From contig JAGVSM010001667.1 of NCBI GenBank assembly GCA_022494885.1, forward strand, positions 62,001-126,000: a stretch of DNA of 64,000 nt. Direction: 5' to 3'. The notes under the pieces are model-generated. The model did not search any database and was not told where the DNA came from. It saw only the letters and a list, made by a program, of their open reading frames with translations. Below are positions 22,115-34,272 of the stretch, piece after piece; the first letter of the stretch is position 1, and every line of letters begins with the position of its first letter. Position numbers and translations under genes: made by a program. This DNA is from Micrasema longulum. Lineage: Eukaryota > Arthropoda > Insecta > Trichoptera > Brachycentridae.

Positions 22115-22275
22115 TTCCACATCCGCTCGTAAGTCGAGAATGTGAGACGTCAGACGCCAGACGTCTCCATAAGAGACCTGATCGCGAGCCAGTACTCTCG
22201 CCTCCTCCCACGTCCATCCCGCGTCCCATAGTTCCGCCGAATAAAGCCGAAAGATCATCATCAACGGTCTTCCAA
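22115..22275 (-). pseudogene. Possible non-LTR ORF2 C-terminus with frameshift
   Basis: A G+C-rich island in AT-rich DNA. On the - strand one frame reads SWKTVDDDLSALFGG, and an adjacent frame continues WDAGWTWEEARVLARDQ and ends in a stop. The pattern W-DDL ... G-W ... A-R-LA-D resembles the extreme C-terminus of several non-LTR ORF2 proteins. One frameshift separates the two halves. Alternative: an exon of an unknown gene. Confidence 0.4.
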
Positions 22276-22584
22276 GACGGCGGAAGCCCGTGTTTCAAAA
22301 CTTTATAATTTATTACAATTAGATATTTTTGTATAGTTTCAATATTTAGGTACAGAGCTAGCCCGATTTTTAAATTTATAAAATTACTATAAGGGACATA
22401 GGCTATTGTGATACAAGTTAATACAGTTTTTGCTACCATTCGTGTTTGCAATGTGGTCATGTGGATGAATGACAATATCTGACAAAGACCCTACATATAA
22501 TTTGCCAAACTAACAATGATACAGGGGCAGTGAAAATAGTAGAGTTAAATTCAATAAAAATCGCAATATATACAATTGAAAATG

Positions 22585-22712
22585 TTAAAAGAGTAAACCG
22601 ATAGGAAGACCCACGGTCTTTAAAATGGCTGCGGGTATGTGGAGGAATGTACTTTCGCTGACTTTCTCAACACGCGACGCGTAACTCTTTGTCTTCACCT
22701 TTTTTTCTGAAT
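22585..22712 (-). other. Unassigned frame behind a splice-acceptor-like site
   Basis: On the - strand TTTACAG at 22712 opens a frame of about 42 residues ending HIPAAILKTVGLPIGLLF and a stop. It does not fit the missing ABCG N-terminus and I recognise no family. It may be a terminal exon or chance. Confidence 0.2.
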
Positions 22713-22784
22713 CTGTAAATAAAAATAATAATGGTTGAAATGCTGAATTTTTACACCAGTCACAGCGTATGTCGATCATTCGCT

Positions 22785-22890
22785 ACATGAAGGCTAGATG
22801 ATTAACCTTACGCTTCGTGTGGCCATCCAGTCAGGTATTATGAAGAATCACAGCGTTAAAACGACTACGCCGACGTCTGCTACATATGCT
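22785..22890 (-). repeat. SINE-like family A, right-half fragment
   Basis: CTTACGCTTCGTGTGGCCAT resembles CTTACGCTTCAGATGCCAGT in the fuller copy at 25005-25379. Decayed, with no tRNA-like head left. Confidence 0.4.
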
Positions 22891-25000
22891 AAATATAATT
22901 ATATTATGTTACTCTTGAATTTTCTTTTTCATTTTTTCAATGTCATAAGTAATTGATTATGAAAAGAACAAAAACGTAAATTACTAGGAAGACCTTCAGT
23001 AGGTATATATAGGTGCACACAAGACCACGTTTTGCGCAAGTTTTCAACGGATAAAATAAATCACATAATACCTTAACCTAGATTGTATTTTCGTAGATGA
23101 TTTATACCTACACCTGTTTGATAGTACATACGATCACGTTTGTTATTACGCCGCAGTTTCATACAAATTAGAGGTTGGAAAAGATTTAGCTGATTGAGAG
23201 ATATGTCAATTTGGTAAGTTCTACTATCACAACATTTGTATGGAGAGAAACAGCGGGAATGCTCATGTAGAATATCACGTTCGAAAATGTTGACCTGTCA
23301 AAATTTTTTGACTAGCTTTAAATATTGAACACCACGGAAGATAACGAAAAGATTGCCCGCTTAGGCGAGTAAGGCTTAAATAAAATTAATTTAAATTAAA
23401 GGAAATAAAGAAAACACAAATAAATACGATTGCTCAAGACCACCGCTTGCTTTTCATTCTATTTTATTTTTTAGAACAAGTGATTTGATTGTTTTATCTG
23501 AAAATATGGAAATATCACACACTACAAATACCGATAAAAATATATAAAATGATTTTAAAAGTCTTGATGTTATATATTGTTTTATTAAATGTTTTTAAAA
23601 ATCTCTTTTGGATTAGAGCGAAAAAAACAATTACTTAAGAAAATGTCATACATTTACGAGTATTTATTTTTTAATAAGCATGTTTTTTATTCAATATTTT
23701 ATGTTCATTTAATAATAATTAATAGAGTGTAATTAAAATGCACAGTTCAAATTATGTATATCGGAAAAAATATGTGTACATACTATCACTTGAAATTTGA
23801 AGTTAAACTTGAAGGTCTGTTTTTGTATATCTATAAATAGTGTCAAAACTTTTGTTGTTGCGGAGTTTGTTTGTGATCTTGTTATTTATATACTCAAAAC
23901 AATCTACACAACTTCGCATTCTAGTTTTAGAGTAATTGACTATAAAAAAATACATTTTTTCGAATTTAAATTGCCTCTTATTCTTCGAAGGACTATAATT
24001 AGAAAAATGCGACATTTTTTAAAATGATATGTAAAATAATGAAACAAAGTATTTTAGTCAATTAATACTACATTTTCTTAACCCATTGTATTTTATTTTT
24101 CACATACACAACTCGCTAATCCAACATCGAATTTTAAAAAAAGATATCACATTTGGTTAAAATTTAATACAATGTTTTTTTAAATCAACATCCTGTAGAT
24201 TTTTAATGCGTTAGTGTGAGTTTTCTGAACGCGCCAGCTTAAGTTAAACCACAAGTACTGTAGTTGTAATTTCAAAATGTTTATGAATATAACACATTCC
24301 TATGTACTATCCATTACTTTATTGTTATTATTTGTACCGAGTGGGCGATAAATTGTATGTATTATTGCAGTATATTTATGTTTATGAATTGTAGGCATAT
24401 TTATTGCATCACAAAAGGAGTTTTTATTTCAAATTGGACCAGAGAACATCACAACACAACCTTAGAGAGAACGGAACAATCTTGGAAATGAGAAGAAAAA
24501 ATATCATTCGAGAAAGACAGTTAGATATAATTTCCACCATATCTTTCTTGGAGGGGAACGGGAGTAATTTTAGGTCGACAATGCGTGTTATTGGGGTCAA
24601 TGGGTCACGAGGGTAAACTTCACACACTTAACACTTTACTTTCATGATAATTTATGTAGGAGATATCTCGCCGACAAGTTCAAGGAATAATGGAAGATCG
24701 AAAAATTCGTGCCAAGTCATTTATAAATATGGCAAACAGTGATATAAATAACTAAAGGATTTTACTTAGATACTTTTAGGTAAAGGCAAAAATGGAAGAG
24801 TGCGAACAATACCCGGCACAATAACCTAGAAAAACTCGATGTACATCTTAACGGCCACGGCCGTGAAAATCTAAAAATATAAAAAAGTATGTTCTTAAAA
24901 ATGAAATTTTACGTAAGACAGGATTTTGTAGGCAGAAATCCAGCTACATCGATCTTGCAAAATCACCAGAATATTGTTTACAGGAAGGTTAAACTATTTT
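22891..25000. other. No gene recognised
   Basis: AT-rich DNA. Overlapping frames on both strands at 23797-24027 and 24404-24627 are mutual shadows with no domain resemblance. The patch 24400-24620 is somewhat richer in G+C and could be a transposon remnant. Confidence 0.4.
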
Positions 25001-25004
25001 GTCC

Positions 25005-25379
25005 GTCTCGTGGTCTAGTGGTCAGCGCGTTTGCCTACCATTCTTGAGGCCCCGGATTCGGTTCCCGACAAGGTAGGCATTTATGTCTCTAACTATTTAA
25101 AATATTTTATGGTCTCCTTCTTAATCTTCATTCCCTTTCCGCATCTAATGGTGCATAGGGCACCGCATTGGTAAACTAATTGCAGTGTACTTTGTTCAAT
25201 TTTGTTATATGAATGAAAGATGATCAGTCTTACGCTTCAGATGCCAGTCCAGGGACTGCGAAATATTCAAGTGTTAAATCACCGTTTTAAATTAATATTT
25301 CACATCAACCATGTCGGGAATCGAACCCGAGACCTCTTGCATGACAGACAAACGCGCTGACTACTACACCACGAGGTTG
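25005..25379. mobile_element. SINE-like family A with inverted tRNA-like ends
   Basis: The left head on the + strand has TGGTCTAGTGGTCAGCGCG (A-box region) and GGATTCGGTTCCC (B-box). The body has CGCATCTAATGGTGCATAGG and CAGTCTTACGCTTCAGATGC. The right end is a second tRNA-like head on the - strand with B-box GGGTTCGATTCCC. Right-half or body copies at 50888-51041, 62785-62900, 12515-12540 and 37600-37650 show this is a repeated unit and not a chance pair. Confidence 0.65.
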
Positions 25380-25637
25380 AATAATATGGTCAGTTGCACA
25401 AAAAAAAAAAAAAAATGGATTTTATCAAAATGTACAAAATGGATTGCATGAAAAAATTTATATAATTTAGGAAATTATTTAACATGATATTTTTTCAACT
25501 TAACTATTATTGATGCAACTGATAAATGTTGTTTGGGTTTAGTTTAATTGGGGTTTAATTTAATCTTTTGGGGTTTTCTTAAGCCTGTTGATTTGAAAGA
25601 AAAAGACCCAATCGCAGTGGTGAATTAGTGGCGAATT

Positions 25638-25757
25638 AAAATACAGAACACCTAGGCTTGAGATAAATCAAATAAACCTTTGCGATCTCACCGGGAAGCG
25701 AACCCGGAACCCTCTACGTGAGGCAAGCGTGCTAGCTATTACACCACGAGGTCCGTC
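25638..25757 (-). mobile_element. SINE-like element, family C, - strand copy
   Basis: On the - strand CTCGTGGTGTAATAGCTAGC and B-box GGGTTCGCTTCCC are followed by TCAAGCCTAGGTGTTCTGT, the same tail as at 8880-8935. Confidence 0.7.
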
Positions 25758-26184
25758 ATATGATGTAAATATTTACATCAATGACAATGAAACATTAGGT
25801 GCTGTTACAAATTTTCTCACATTCCCGCCTCTCTCTGTTGAAGACTATTTTTTATGGGCATAGACGCTTTCACTATCAGTAGGCTTCTTCAAACCGGTTT
25901 TGAAACATAATTTCAATAAAATTAAATGCGAGTGTTTGGTAATAAAGCTAATTTGTTATGTAATCCATAAATATGCGTCTGATCGTGGTATGCTTTTTGA
26001 CCATTGTAGTGTTCATTACTTAATGTAGCGTAGAGTTACTGACCACTGTCAAAATAAGAAAAGCTTCATACTTTTAAATTTTGTAAGACAATAACAAAAA
26101 AAGACATATGTAAACGGTATTTTTAATTAATTAATAATTGATACAGAAAAATCGCTTTTACTTTATGGACAATTTTTATTTATT

Positions 26185-26345
26185 TATTTACATACATAAA
26201 TTTACTGTACATTATTTGAGACATAAGTCCCAACTCCATGGGACTTAAAGTCCTGTGTCTCAATGGGACTGTCAATTAGTTGACATAGGCACATGAGTAT
26301 ATCATCAAAAATATAGGATCAGAAACATATTTTTTTTTTTTACGT
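26185..26345 (-). repeat. RT2 retrotransposon tail, reversed
   Basis: GACATAAGTCCCAACTCCAT and ATATAGGATCAGAAACAT are the reverse complement of the RT2 tail at 13830-13930 and 17230-17370. Third copy of this 3' end; no coding part. Confidence 0.6.
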
Positions 26346-26404
26346 ACTAAATACACACTAACTGAGCGATCTCTTCGCGCGCAATTCCGTACAGAATACC
26401 AACC

Positions 26405-26513
26405 CAGGGGTGATATTCTAAACGTAGAAAAATCTTTTATCTCGCGTATTTGCATACAAAGTGTTTTCCACGGCCGCGAGAGCGGTTCAGAATAGCACCC
26501 CAGGGTTTGTTAA
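26405..26513. mobile_element. Short palindromic MITE, family 4, copy 1
   Basis: CAGGGGTGATATTCTAAACG at the left and, at the right, CGCGAGAGCGGTTCAGAATA followed by GCACCCC. About 110 bp, almost all palindrome. Relatives are at 27380-27496 and 31491-31640. Confidence 0.65.
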
Positions 26514-27379
26514 TTCAGCAATACATTATGAGAGCATTCGTAACTACTCTGTTGTCAGCAGCCCGGCTCTTTAGACCTAGGGAAGAGGACGAGAATCAGT
26601 TTACGGGGATCCGTCACAAAAGATATGCACTTTAAAGATAATTTTACTTGACTTAAAAATACTTCTTTATTTTTTCAAATTAAATATTTATCAACAAAAA
26701 AAAGCAAGCATCACGTTATTTTCATAAGCGTAATAATACTAACTACAAAATAATATTGTTATTGCCACAATATTACTAACTATTGTCATTGAAAGATAAA
26801 AATTGTTATCAAACTTAGTTGCTAAAATAGCGGAAACCATTTAACAATCGTTGTAAATTATACCAAATAGTATAACATTAGACTTCAAATTAACTTTGAA
26901 TGCCAAACTTTGCGCATGTTTTAAAAAAATGTCTAAAAAAATATTATTTCACGATAGACTGAAAAATAAATTAGATAGAAATATTGCAGAACTCACATAT
27001 AAAATAATAATATTTCACATATAGACTACTGCTCCACAGTTTTATTTTAAGCTAATAACGGGGATTTAAATAATTTATAAGTACTTCAAAATACACCTAT
27101 GAGAATAGTGCTTAAGAATGTAAGATATAATAAAATAGAAAAAAAGCGAGAATAACTCAATTGGATACCAAAAAAAAAGAGACTGAAATATATTATGCCT
27201 GTTTTTTGTTTAAACGATCACATGCCCAAATACTTCATCAATAAAATGGTGTTAAATAAAAAAATTCGTAAATTTATTACTAGAAATAAGGATAGAATAA
27301 GGCTGCCATTAAAAAAAAACAGAATCTCAAAATTGCATTATTTACCAATAAAGGTTTAAAAATGTATTTTTAAAAAAAT
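26514..27379. other. AT-rich, no gene
   Basis: Low-complexity, no frames or repeats recognised beyond A-rich runs. Confidence 0.5.
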
Positions 27380-27496
27380 GCCTGGGCCACTATTCTGAAC
27401 CACTCTCGCGGCACGAGAAAACAGTTTTTCTCGTGTCTTTTGTATGTAAAGAGACGAGATAATACGTCTGCGAGAGCGTTTAGAATACCACCCCTG
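27380..27496. mobile_element. Short palindromic MITE, family 4, copy 2
   Basis: CTATTCTGAACCACTCTCGC at the left and GCGAGAGCGTTTAGAATACC followed by ACCCC at the right. Same palindromic layout as copy 1 with a diverged centre. Confidence 0.65.
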
Positions 27497-27699
27497 AATG
27501 TATTTAGAATGAAAAGAGTTTGAATGAATTTAAAAAGAAATGTAATGTTTGCGGTAAGATGAAATAAAAAGATATGTAAGTAAAGTAAGTGTAAGTGTAA
27601 ATACTAGTCTAATTGTAATATAAGCTAACTTTAAAGAAATATATGCATAAAACGTTTTAAAAAAATACTAATACAAAGTAAATCAGATAACATAATGCT

Positions 27700-28319
27700 T
27701 TGGTGAGACACTACCAATCCTGAAAAAGGAAATCGAGTGGAGGAAACGTATCGTTAACACGTGGAAAATACAATAGATAGGACAATGTTGTCTTATCCCA
27801 GCTTCGTGAACAGCCTCGACCACGCAGGACAGAACGCCGGGACAGCATGAAAATTCGGCCGCAGCTCACACGCGAGCGCTGCAAAAATTAATACACGACA
27901 GCGTTCGCGAGCGAGTTCACTAAAGTTTTATTCTTTTTATACCAAGATGTATTGGAATTGTCAAAGGACGAACTGAATAATAAAACGGATTTTATTCTAT
28001 CGCTTCTTGGTAGAAAAAATACGCAGGAGAGACACATATACGTCGAGCAAATCGCTATTGTCATAAGGTCCTGTCCGTGCGCGTTCACACCCGGATAATG
28101 CGGCCGCGCGTCGTGGTGGGCGTAATCATTGTTCTGCAGATCTCTGCAATCGCTATCTATGCAATTGGTATCTAGCCTGCCCGTCTATCTCCGTGACAAT
28201 GTCTCGGAACAATGTCCTATCCTACAAATCGCTGTTTACACGTGGACAATATTCGAGTCTTGGGACAGAACAATATTGTATTGTCCATGTGTAAACGGCC
28301 TTCAAGTCCGCCTCGTAGT
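27700..28319. repeat. G+C-richer repeat-like segment
   Basis: Contains related words in both orientations, such as AACACGTGGAAAATACAATA near 27757 and TTTACACGTGGACAATATTC near 28232, and GGACAATGTTGTCTTATCCC against AATGTCCTATCC. Probably a composite or degraded DNA element. Frames here overlap on both strands and none looks real. Confidence 0.35.
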
Positions 28320-28640
28320 GAATGTGGAACTTCAGCCCTGCGGGAAATTGGAAACAAAAGTATTTTCTTGCGCGTGGTAAAAAATAGAGCATTAAATTGT
28401 ACGTCAAAGTTTCTTGAAAATGTACTAAAAAAATAATTAAAAATATTTTAATATAAACGAACTACTTTGAACGACGTCACTGGTTCATATGAATCAACCA
28501 ATGATAAGAGAGCTGAGAAAAATATCCGGTTTTTTTACCGTAAACGGACCAATTGGCAGAACTGACGGATAATAAGCGGAAAAGAACCTCTGACGTCACA
28601 TGTGGAGGTTATTTCAGAAATACAAAACTTTAAAAAATAG
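28320..28640 (+). repeat. Dispersed repeat family 5, copy 2
   Basis: Shares GAACTTCAGCCCTGCGGGAA, TTTTCTTGCGCG, ACGACGTCACTGGTTCATAT and GGTTATTTCAGAAATACAAA in the same order with 11180-11470. Confidence 0.7.
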
Positions 28641-29775
28641 TAGCGCTGATAATACAATACATAAAAAATAAATGATGATGATTAATAATAGTATTTGTTT
28701 GGATATGCTCAAGCTCTGAAGGGGGCACTAAAAAACTATTCGAAAAATTATAATAAACATACAAAATAAATAAAACAAACCTCGTGAAATAAATTTTGAA
28801 AGGATCTGAGAAAAGGGTCATGAAACGAAATGAATAAGTATGGAAATAAATAAAATATTAATTCTACTATTAAAAATTGGAACTGAAAAAATGACACCTA
28901 TCCCATGAGGAAAATCTGAAAAAAAAAATTTTTTGAACTCAAAAAGATTGAAAAATGTAACATGTAACGTATTTATTGATTTAGGGACGTAGGCGTAGTT
29001 GTAAAAACGACATAATATTCTGAAAAATCTAAAAAAAGTATTTTTTGTCAGTGTATAAATCGCAATTTAGTGTTTATGATTTTTATCAAAAAAGGGGCCT
29101 CATGCTTGACTCATTCGTCTTTAGAATCGAATGCGACTTCCATAATTCGACGAGTGACGGCATTCTTGAACCACCCATATGAATGCAGTTGTTTGAAAAC
29201 CAATCGACTTTATCTCGAGTGCCCCAAAGCACTTGACATTGATAATCGAATGCGACTTCGTAACTTCAGCTGTCAAACTTCCTTCTTTTGAAATGCACGG
29301 CATTCATGTTTGAATGACGAGTAGGTATTATTGTTGTATTTTAACTTAAAATTTACAACACTGATCAATGTTATGATGATGGCGTATCAACAAATGTGCA
29401 ACAAATATAACTGTACTTATTTTTAATCCATTTTCAAATGAAGTTTCACGAGAAACATGATTTCAAAATTATTTTTTCGCTCGTCAATGTCAAAATATGT
29501 ATTTGAGACATGTATTATACAATATGTTTTCAAAATCCATTAAATGAATATGAAATATTTATGATAACGGCAAAGGAAAATAATAGTTATCAATGTTTCA
29601 GTGTCTCGGTAAAACAGTTTCTTTTATTTTTTTCGTAATATTCCTCTGAAGAAGAAGTCTGACAAGAAATAATAAAGGTTTACGTGGGGCAGGGGAGCCA
29701 TGGATAAATACGGATTTATATAAATATATATTTATATATACGCCCAATGAGCATTTTTAAGGATATATTTATACA
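28641..29775. other. No gene recognised
   Basis: The only notable structure is a word, ATCGAATGCGACTTC, repeated directly at 29125 and 29246. Overlapping frames at 29070-29303 on both strands are shadows of one another. Confidence 0.4.
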
Positions 29776-29779
29776 TTGA

Positions 29780-30480
29780 AAATTATTATAAAGGAAAGTA
29801 GAAAGACACAGTGGTATATAGTAAACTCGGTGGGAGTGGAAGCGGGAGAGAGGTGTTTATAATTGAATTTGATTCAGTGATCGCTTAAAAGAAGACAACT
29901 TGTTATCAAAGAAATCAAGGCTGGTATTTTTGTTGGCAGACCTAAGAATTCTGGGCATAGGGGAATCTAAACCATAGTTAGTTCTATAGTTATCGGTATG
30001 ATAGAATAAGTTTTGTCTGAGGTTTCTAGTTGGGATTTATCTATAGATAAGCCCAACCTCTAGCCTATCTTTCTTAAAAATCGATGTTGAACTGATTCAA
30101 TATTTTTGATGTGAACATCATAATATGGAGACCAGATTACAGAAGAATACTCCAGGTGCGGGCGAACTATGGAACAGAAGAGAGTAGTTTTAAGGGTATT
30201 GATATTTTTGAAGTCAGTTGTGCTTCGGTTAATAAACCCAAGGAGTTTGAAAGATTTATTGATAACATGTTCAATTTGAATTGTAAAATGAATTTGTTAG
30301 TGTTGCCACTTTCTCGTTCGTCTTTGTAATTAAATTGTCGGAGGATTTTCAAGAATAGCATTATGACAATGCAATCGAGATGCCCAATCGACTATTGTCG
30401 AGTGCGTGACAAAATGTCATATCTTTTAAGCATGAGGCTCCAGCATTGCTAATAAACTTTTCGTAATATAATGAAATCTA
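29780..30480 (-). pseudogene. Non-LTR reverse transcriptase C-terminus (jockey/I-like), 5'-truncated
   Basis: On the - strand the conceptual reading holds HVINKSFKLLGFINRSTTDF, then SIVRPHLEYSSVIWSPYYD and IESVQHRFLRKIG, and after frame breaks RNLRQNLFYHTDNYRTNYGL and SSFKRSLNQI. This is the thumb and C-terminal block of jockey-like ORF2. The endonuclease and the catalytic YADD region are absent. At least one frameshift lies near 30010-30060, so the copy is dead. Confidence 0.75.
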
Positions 30481-31137
30481 ATAAAAATAGAAAAAAATGA
30501 CGCCACTAGTAATTAACATTCCTTTAGTTCCTTGTCTTGCAGGCTTTCCATTATTTGATACGATCAACATATATATGTATTTTTGTCCTTTAAAGTCCTT
30601 GGCCCTGAGTTCTTCCCACCTAAGACGTAATTGATCCGGGAATACCTTTTATTCTGTAAAATCAATTAAACAATCATGTGAGATGAGATAATTGGAACAA
30701 CAATTATCTAGAAACACCTTTACACGGGTATTGCTTCAACGTGCTGACACTAGAGGTTTATTTAAGGTAATGAAAAAATAGGTAAACATGATGTAAATAA
30801 TATATGAACATGTACAACTATTATAACATTGCCTATGACGAACTAAAACCCTTTCTATTTCTCGAGGAGTACAAGGACACCTTTGTTAGTTTAAGTGACA
30901 TAGTATTCCTTTACACATCTATTCAACCTACCAAATATGTATTTTATCAATTGTTTCTGGGCTTTTCTGTTAAACATGCTCTCGCGTTTTCACTGTTGTC
31001 AAATCATATGAAAAACAAAACCATATAAAATTTTACACATATTTGTGCAATAATTTGACAAAATTGACACATGCTTTTTTACTGTAACAGTAAAAAAATC
31101 GCCAAAGTAACCATTAAATAATGTTTTAAAAACTACT

Positions 31138-31503
31138 CTGGGGTGCCATTCCGAATCTTCCGATTTTTACTTTTTGCATTCGACTACACATTGCTTCATT
31201 TATGGCAAAACTGATGATTAAACGACAAATAAGTATGAACACATGAAACGAAACATAATGCTTTTCATTTAGCACATTTTTGAGACCTTAACATTCACCC
31301 AAAACACTTAATTGGGTTTAATTGACCAAACGGTACTGTTTTTTTCCGTTTTTTAAATAGTTTTATACATCATTTAACGTTTAATCATCAGTGTGGTCAT
31401 CGTTTAATCATATATTAAGAAAAGTGTAGTCGCTTGCACATAATAAAAATCCCCAAATTAACCAGTCTCTAGGGGGTAGAGATGATTCATAATACCACCC
31501 CTG
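31138..31503. mobile_element. MITE family 2 (CAGGGGTGGTATTC ends), copy 1
   Basis: About 365 bp; ends GGGGTGCCATTCCGAATCTT and the reverse of CAGGGGTGGTATTATGAATC. The interior GATTAAACGACAAAT and TTTAATCATCAGTGTGGTCA are shared with copies at 33892-34272 and 43757-44813. No coding capacity. Confidence 0.75.
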
Positions 31504-31640
31504 TGATGCTATTCTGAACTGCTCTCGCGCCCGTAGAAAAAGCTTTTGTATTTAGATACAAAATACGCGAAATAAAAGCTTTTTCTACGGCCGTGAGAGC
31601 GTTTGGTATTCATATATTCATATATTTATATTTCACCCCT
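31491..31640. mobile_element. Short palindromic MITE, family 4, copy 3
   Basis: GCTATTCTGAACTGCTCTCG then GTAGAAAAAGCTTTTGTATT; the right half has AAAGCTTTTTCTACGGCCGT with GAGAGCGTTTGGTATTC. It adjoins or overlaps the end of the MITE at 31138-31503. Confidence 0.65.
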
Positions 31641-33891
31641 GCTATAGTAACTTCTGGATTGCAGTTTTACAAGACATTGATTTCCCGCTATTAAAATATA
31701 AATACTTAGGTAAATACGAATAAATACATATATAAATATAAATACGAATAATAATGGATAGTGGAGCTAGGTAGAAGTAAAATGGATTGTCTCATTCGCC
31801 CAAACCAATATTGATTCAACTGCTCCACAAGTGTATAGCTTATGTTAGGTTTTTGTTCTTTCATTGTGCGTTTTGTAATATAAATAATATAGAAGTACAT
31901 AAATTAATTATAAAAATAAATATGTAGTGTTTACAACTGTCTGAATATTTTGTTAATTATTTATGTTTATTAAGTTAGTTTTCTTTGTTTATTCTCAAAA
32001 GTAAAAATATTTTTAAAAAAAAGTATTTTGTCAAGTGTCTTTGGCACGGGCGACCCCAGTGAGGTCACATTATTTTTATTATAAATTATAATTTGTAAGA
32101 CAAAAAATATGAATAAATATGAAATAAATATGAAATATGAACGCAAATGTTTTTTTACAAAAGTAAATGAAAATTGATAAAACAAGTGGTATTTTTGTAC
32201 CTAAATATTTGTAAGCATGTTTTAATTGAAATGAAGTTTGTCTAGAAGAACCGATTTGAAAAATTGTAATTATATTATCCTATATTCTTATATCTGTGTA
32301 CATTCATTTGGTTGACAACCTTTAAAATCACAGACTTGTTATGAACCAATAATACAATATATTATTTGTCCAAATGTACACATATGCAACTTTTACACTG
32401 TGTACTGACTAGGTACATATAAATGTAATATTATATTGTTATGTTTGTATAAGTTGCGTTTCCGTTCTAAGGCTTCCATGTGTTTTATGTTTGAAGTAAA
32501 TTTTTGCTGGTTAACTTTCTAATTTTTATCAGTAGGTTCCTACTAAACTTAATGGTTATATACTCGTATGTATGTTGTGTAATATGTACTGCGTACCCTA
32601 AATGTGAAAGATAGATCCAAAACTTTATTTTAAAATTATATTTCAGATTGGAAAATCAGACATGCATATTATTGTGAAAGTCTAGAGGCTGGGGTAAAGC
32701 ACGTTAAGGTTTCACTAAATTTATTTGGTCATCAAATCAAAATTGAAATAATATTTGTCAAACATGTACACATTTTTTTATTTATTTATAAACTTATTGC
32801 AAAAAATAATATACACACTTAATAACAGGGAATCTATATAAAACCAATAAATGTAAAATGAAAACGGAGTGTTCTCTGTTTATGATAGTCTCCATCTTAC
32901 ATGGCACAGCCTGTTCTAAGATGGAGATTTTCTATCTTTAGAGCATAAGTAGTCCTATACTAATAAAACAATAACATAAAAAAGAAAAACTAAAACTACT
33001 TAATTATAAATGCCTAGCTAATCAAATGTAAGAAATTAAAAATCGTTATTATACAAATTTAAAGTTTATAAATGGGCTAAGAATACATGTTACTTAAACA
33101 TAATTAATATAGTGTAATATATAATAAAAATAATTATTTAAGAATAAAAAAAAATATTTTATTTAAAGAAAATACAATTACCAAATACTTTAATATGAAT
33201 GTGTATTACCTACTTTTTGAAATTCTTGATTTTTAAAAATAGCGCAAAACATTATAATTATTTATATTTGAATTTGTTTAAAATCAGTCAATGTTGCGAT
33301 ATTAATATTTGTCAATGCGTAAAATAAAACAAATAAATGTTTTTTCAACAATTGAATATTACGATATTTCGAGTGTTATGTAGTATTTTCTATTAAGGTG
33401 AATTTTCGCTTATAAGTTAATTATAATTAAATGGAGCATTTGCAATGTGCAGTTATGTTTTGATGTACCTAGATATCATCAACTGTTGTTTCTGTGGGAA
33501 AACTACTTATTTGCAAAGAACAATAGACATAATTAAACTATTGAAGATAAAATAATTAATAAATAATTGACACGGAAAAACTTATTAAGAATGAAACAAT
33601 GTAATTCCGTTATAATAATATCATGCCATTGCCACATTCGTTCCCATTTCGGGAAACTCTAGTGGCATTTGAATATTACGTTTTTTTATTCCTTGTGTAT
33701 GGGTAAATGTTAAGTTTTAACAATAAAAGATAGCAATCCTATACGAGTATATGATTGAAATGGATGCAGCGAGTTGCACATATAGATCAAACGAACGACA
33801 AAACAACGACTTTAAGGCTGTAGTCTTAAGGCAGGCTTACAGTATTCACGTGTTTTGTAGAGTAGTGTGTTGGAGAGCCACCAGGGGTGGT
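31641..33891. other. AT-rich, no gene recognised
   Basis: Frames at 31706-31900 and 31970-32185 are Phe- and Tyr-rich low-complexity reads of AT tracts. A short inverted pair, GATAGTCTCCATCTTACATG / TAAGATGGAGATTTTCTATC, lies at 32884-32935 and could form a hairpin. Nothing else seen. Confidence 0.45.
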
Positions 33892-34272
33892 ATTCTGAAT
33901 CTTCTCTACCCCATAGAGAGTGGTTAATTTTGGGTTTTTTATTTTTTGAATACGACAAACTTTGCTTCACCTAATGGCCGCACTGACGATTAAACGTCAA
34001 ATGATGGATAAAACTGTTTAAAAAACGGAAAGAAACGAATACGGTTTGGTCAATTCAACCTAATTAAGTGTTTTAGGTAATGCTTAGGGTCTCAATAATG
34101 GTCTAAATTAATATTTTCATATTCATTTTTACGTGTTCGTATTTGTTTGGCATTTAATCATCAGTGTGGTTATAAATGAAGCAAGGTTTAGATAGTTTAA
34201 ATTCCTAAATTAACTACTCTCTAGACTACTCTAGAGTGTAGAGGATAGAAACGATTCAGAATACCAGCACTG
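33892..34272. mobile_element. MITE family 2, copy 2
   Basis: Begins CAGGGGTGGTATTCTGAATC and ends with GATTCAGAATACCAGCACTG. The interior matches the copy at 31138-31503. About 380 bp; this copy defines the ends best. Confidence 0.75.

Noticed and set aside
22593..22711. Candidate N-terminal ABCG exon
   Set aside because: The frame ends in a stop and lacks the conserved strand before Walker A; it also offers no donor in the needed phase.
25005..25080. Possible tRNA gene
   Set aside because: It has A- and B-box-like words but no paired acceptor stem, and it is followed by a body shared with other copies, so it is a SINE-type head.
28129..28436. Overlapping frames of 61-83 codons on both strands
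   Set aside because: They read through a dispersed repeat (family 5) and are mutually exclusive shadows.
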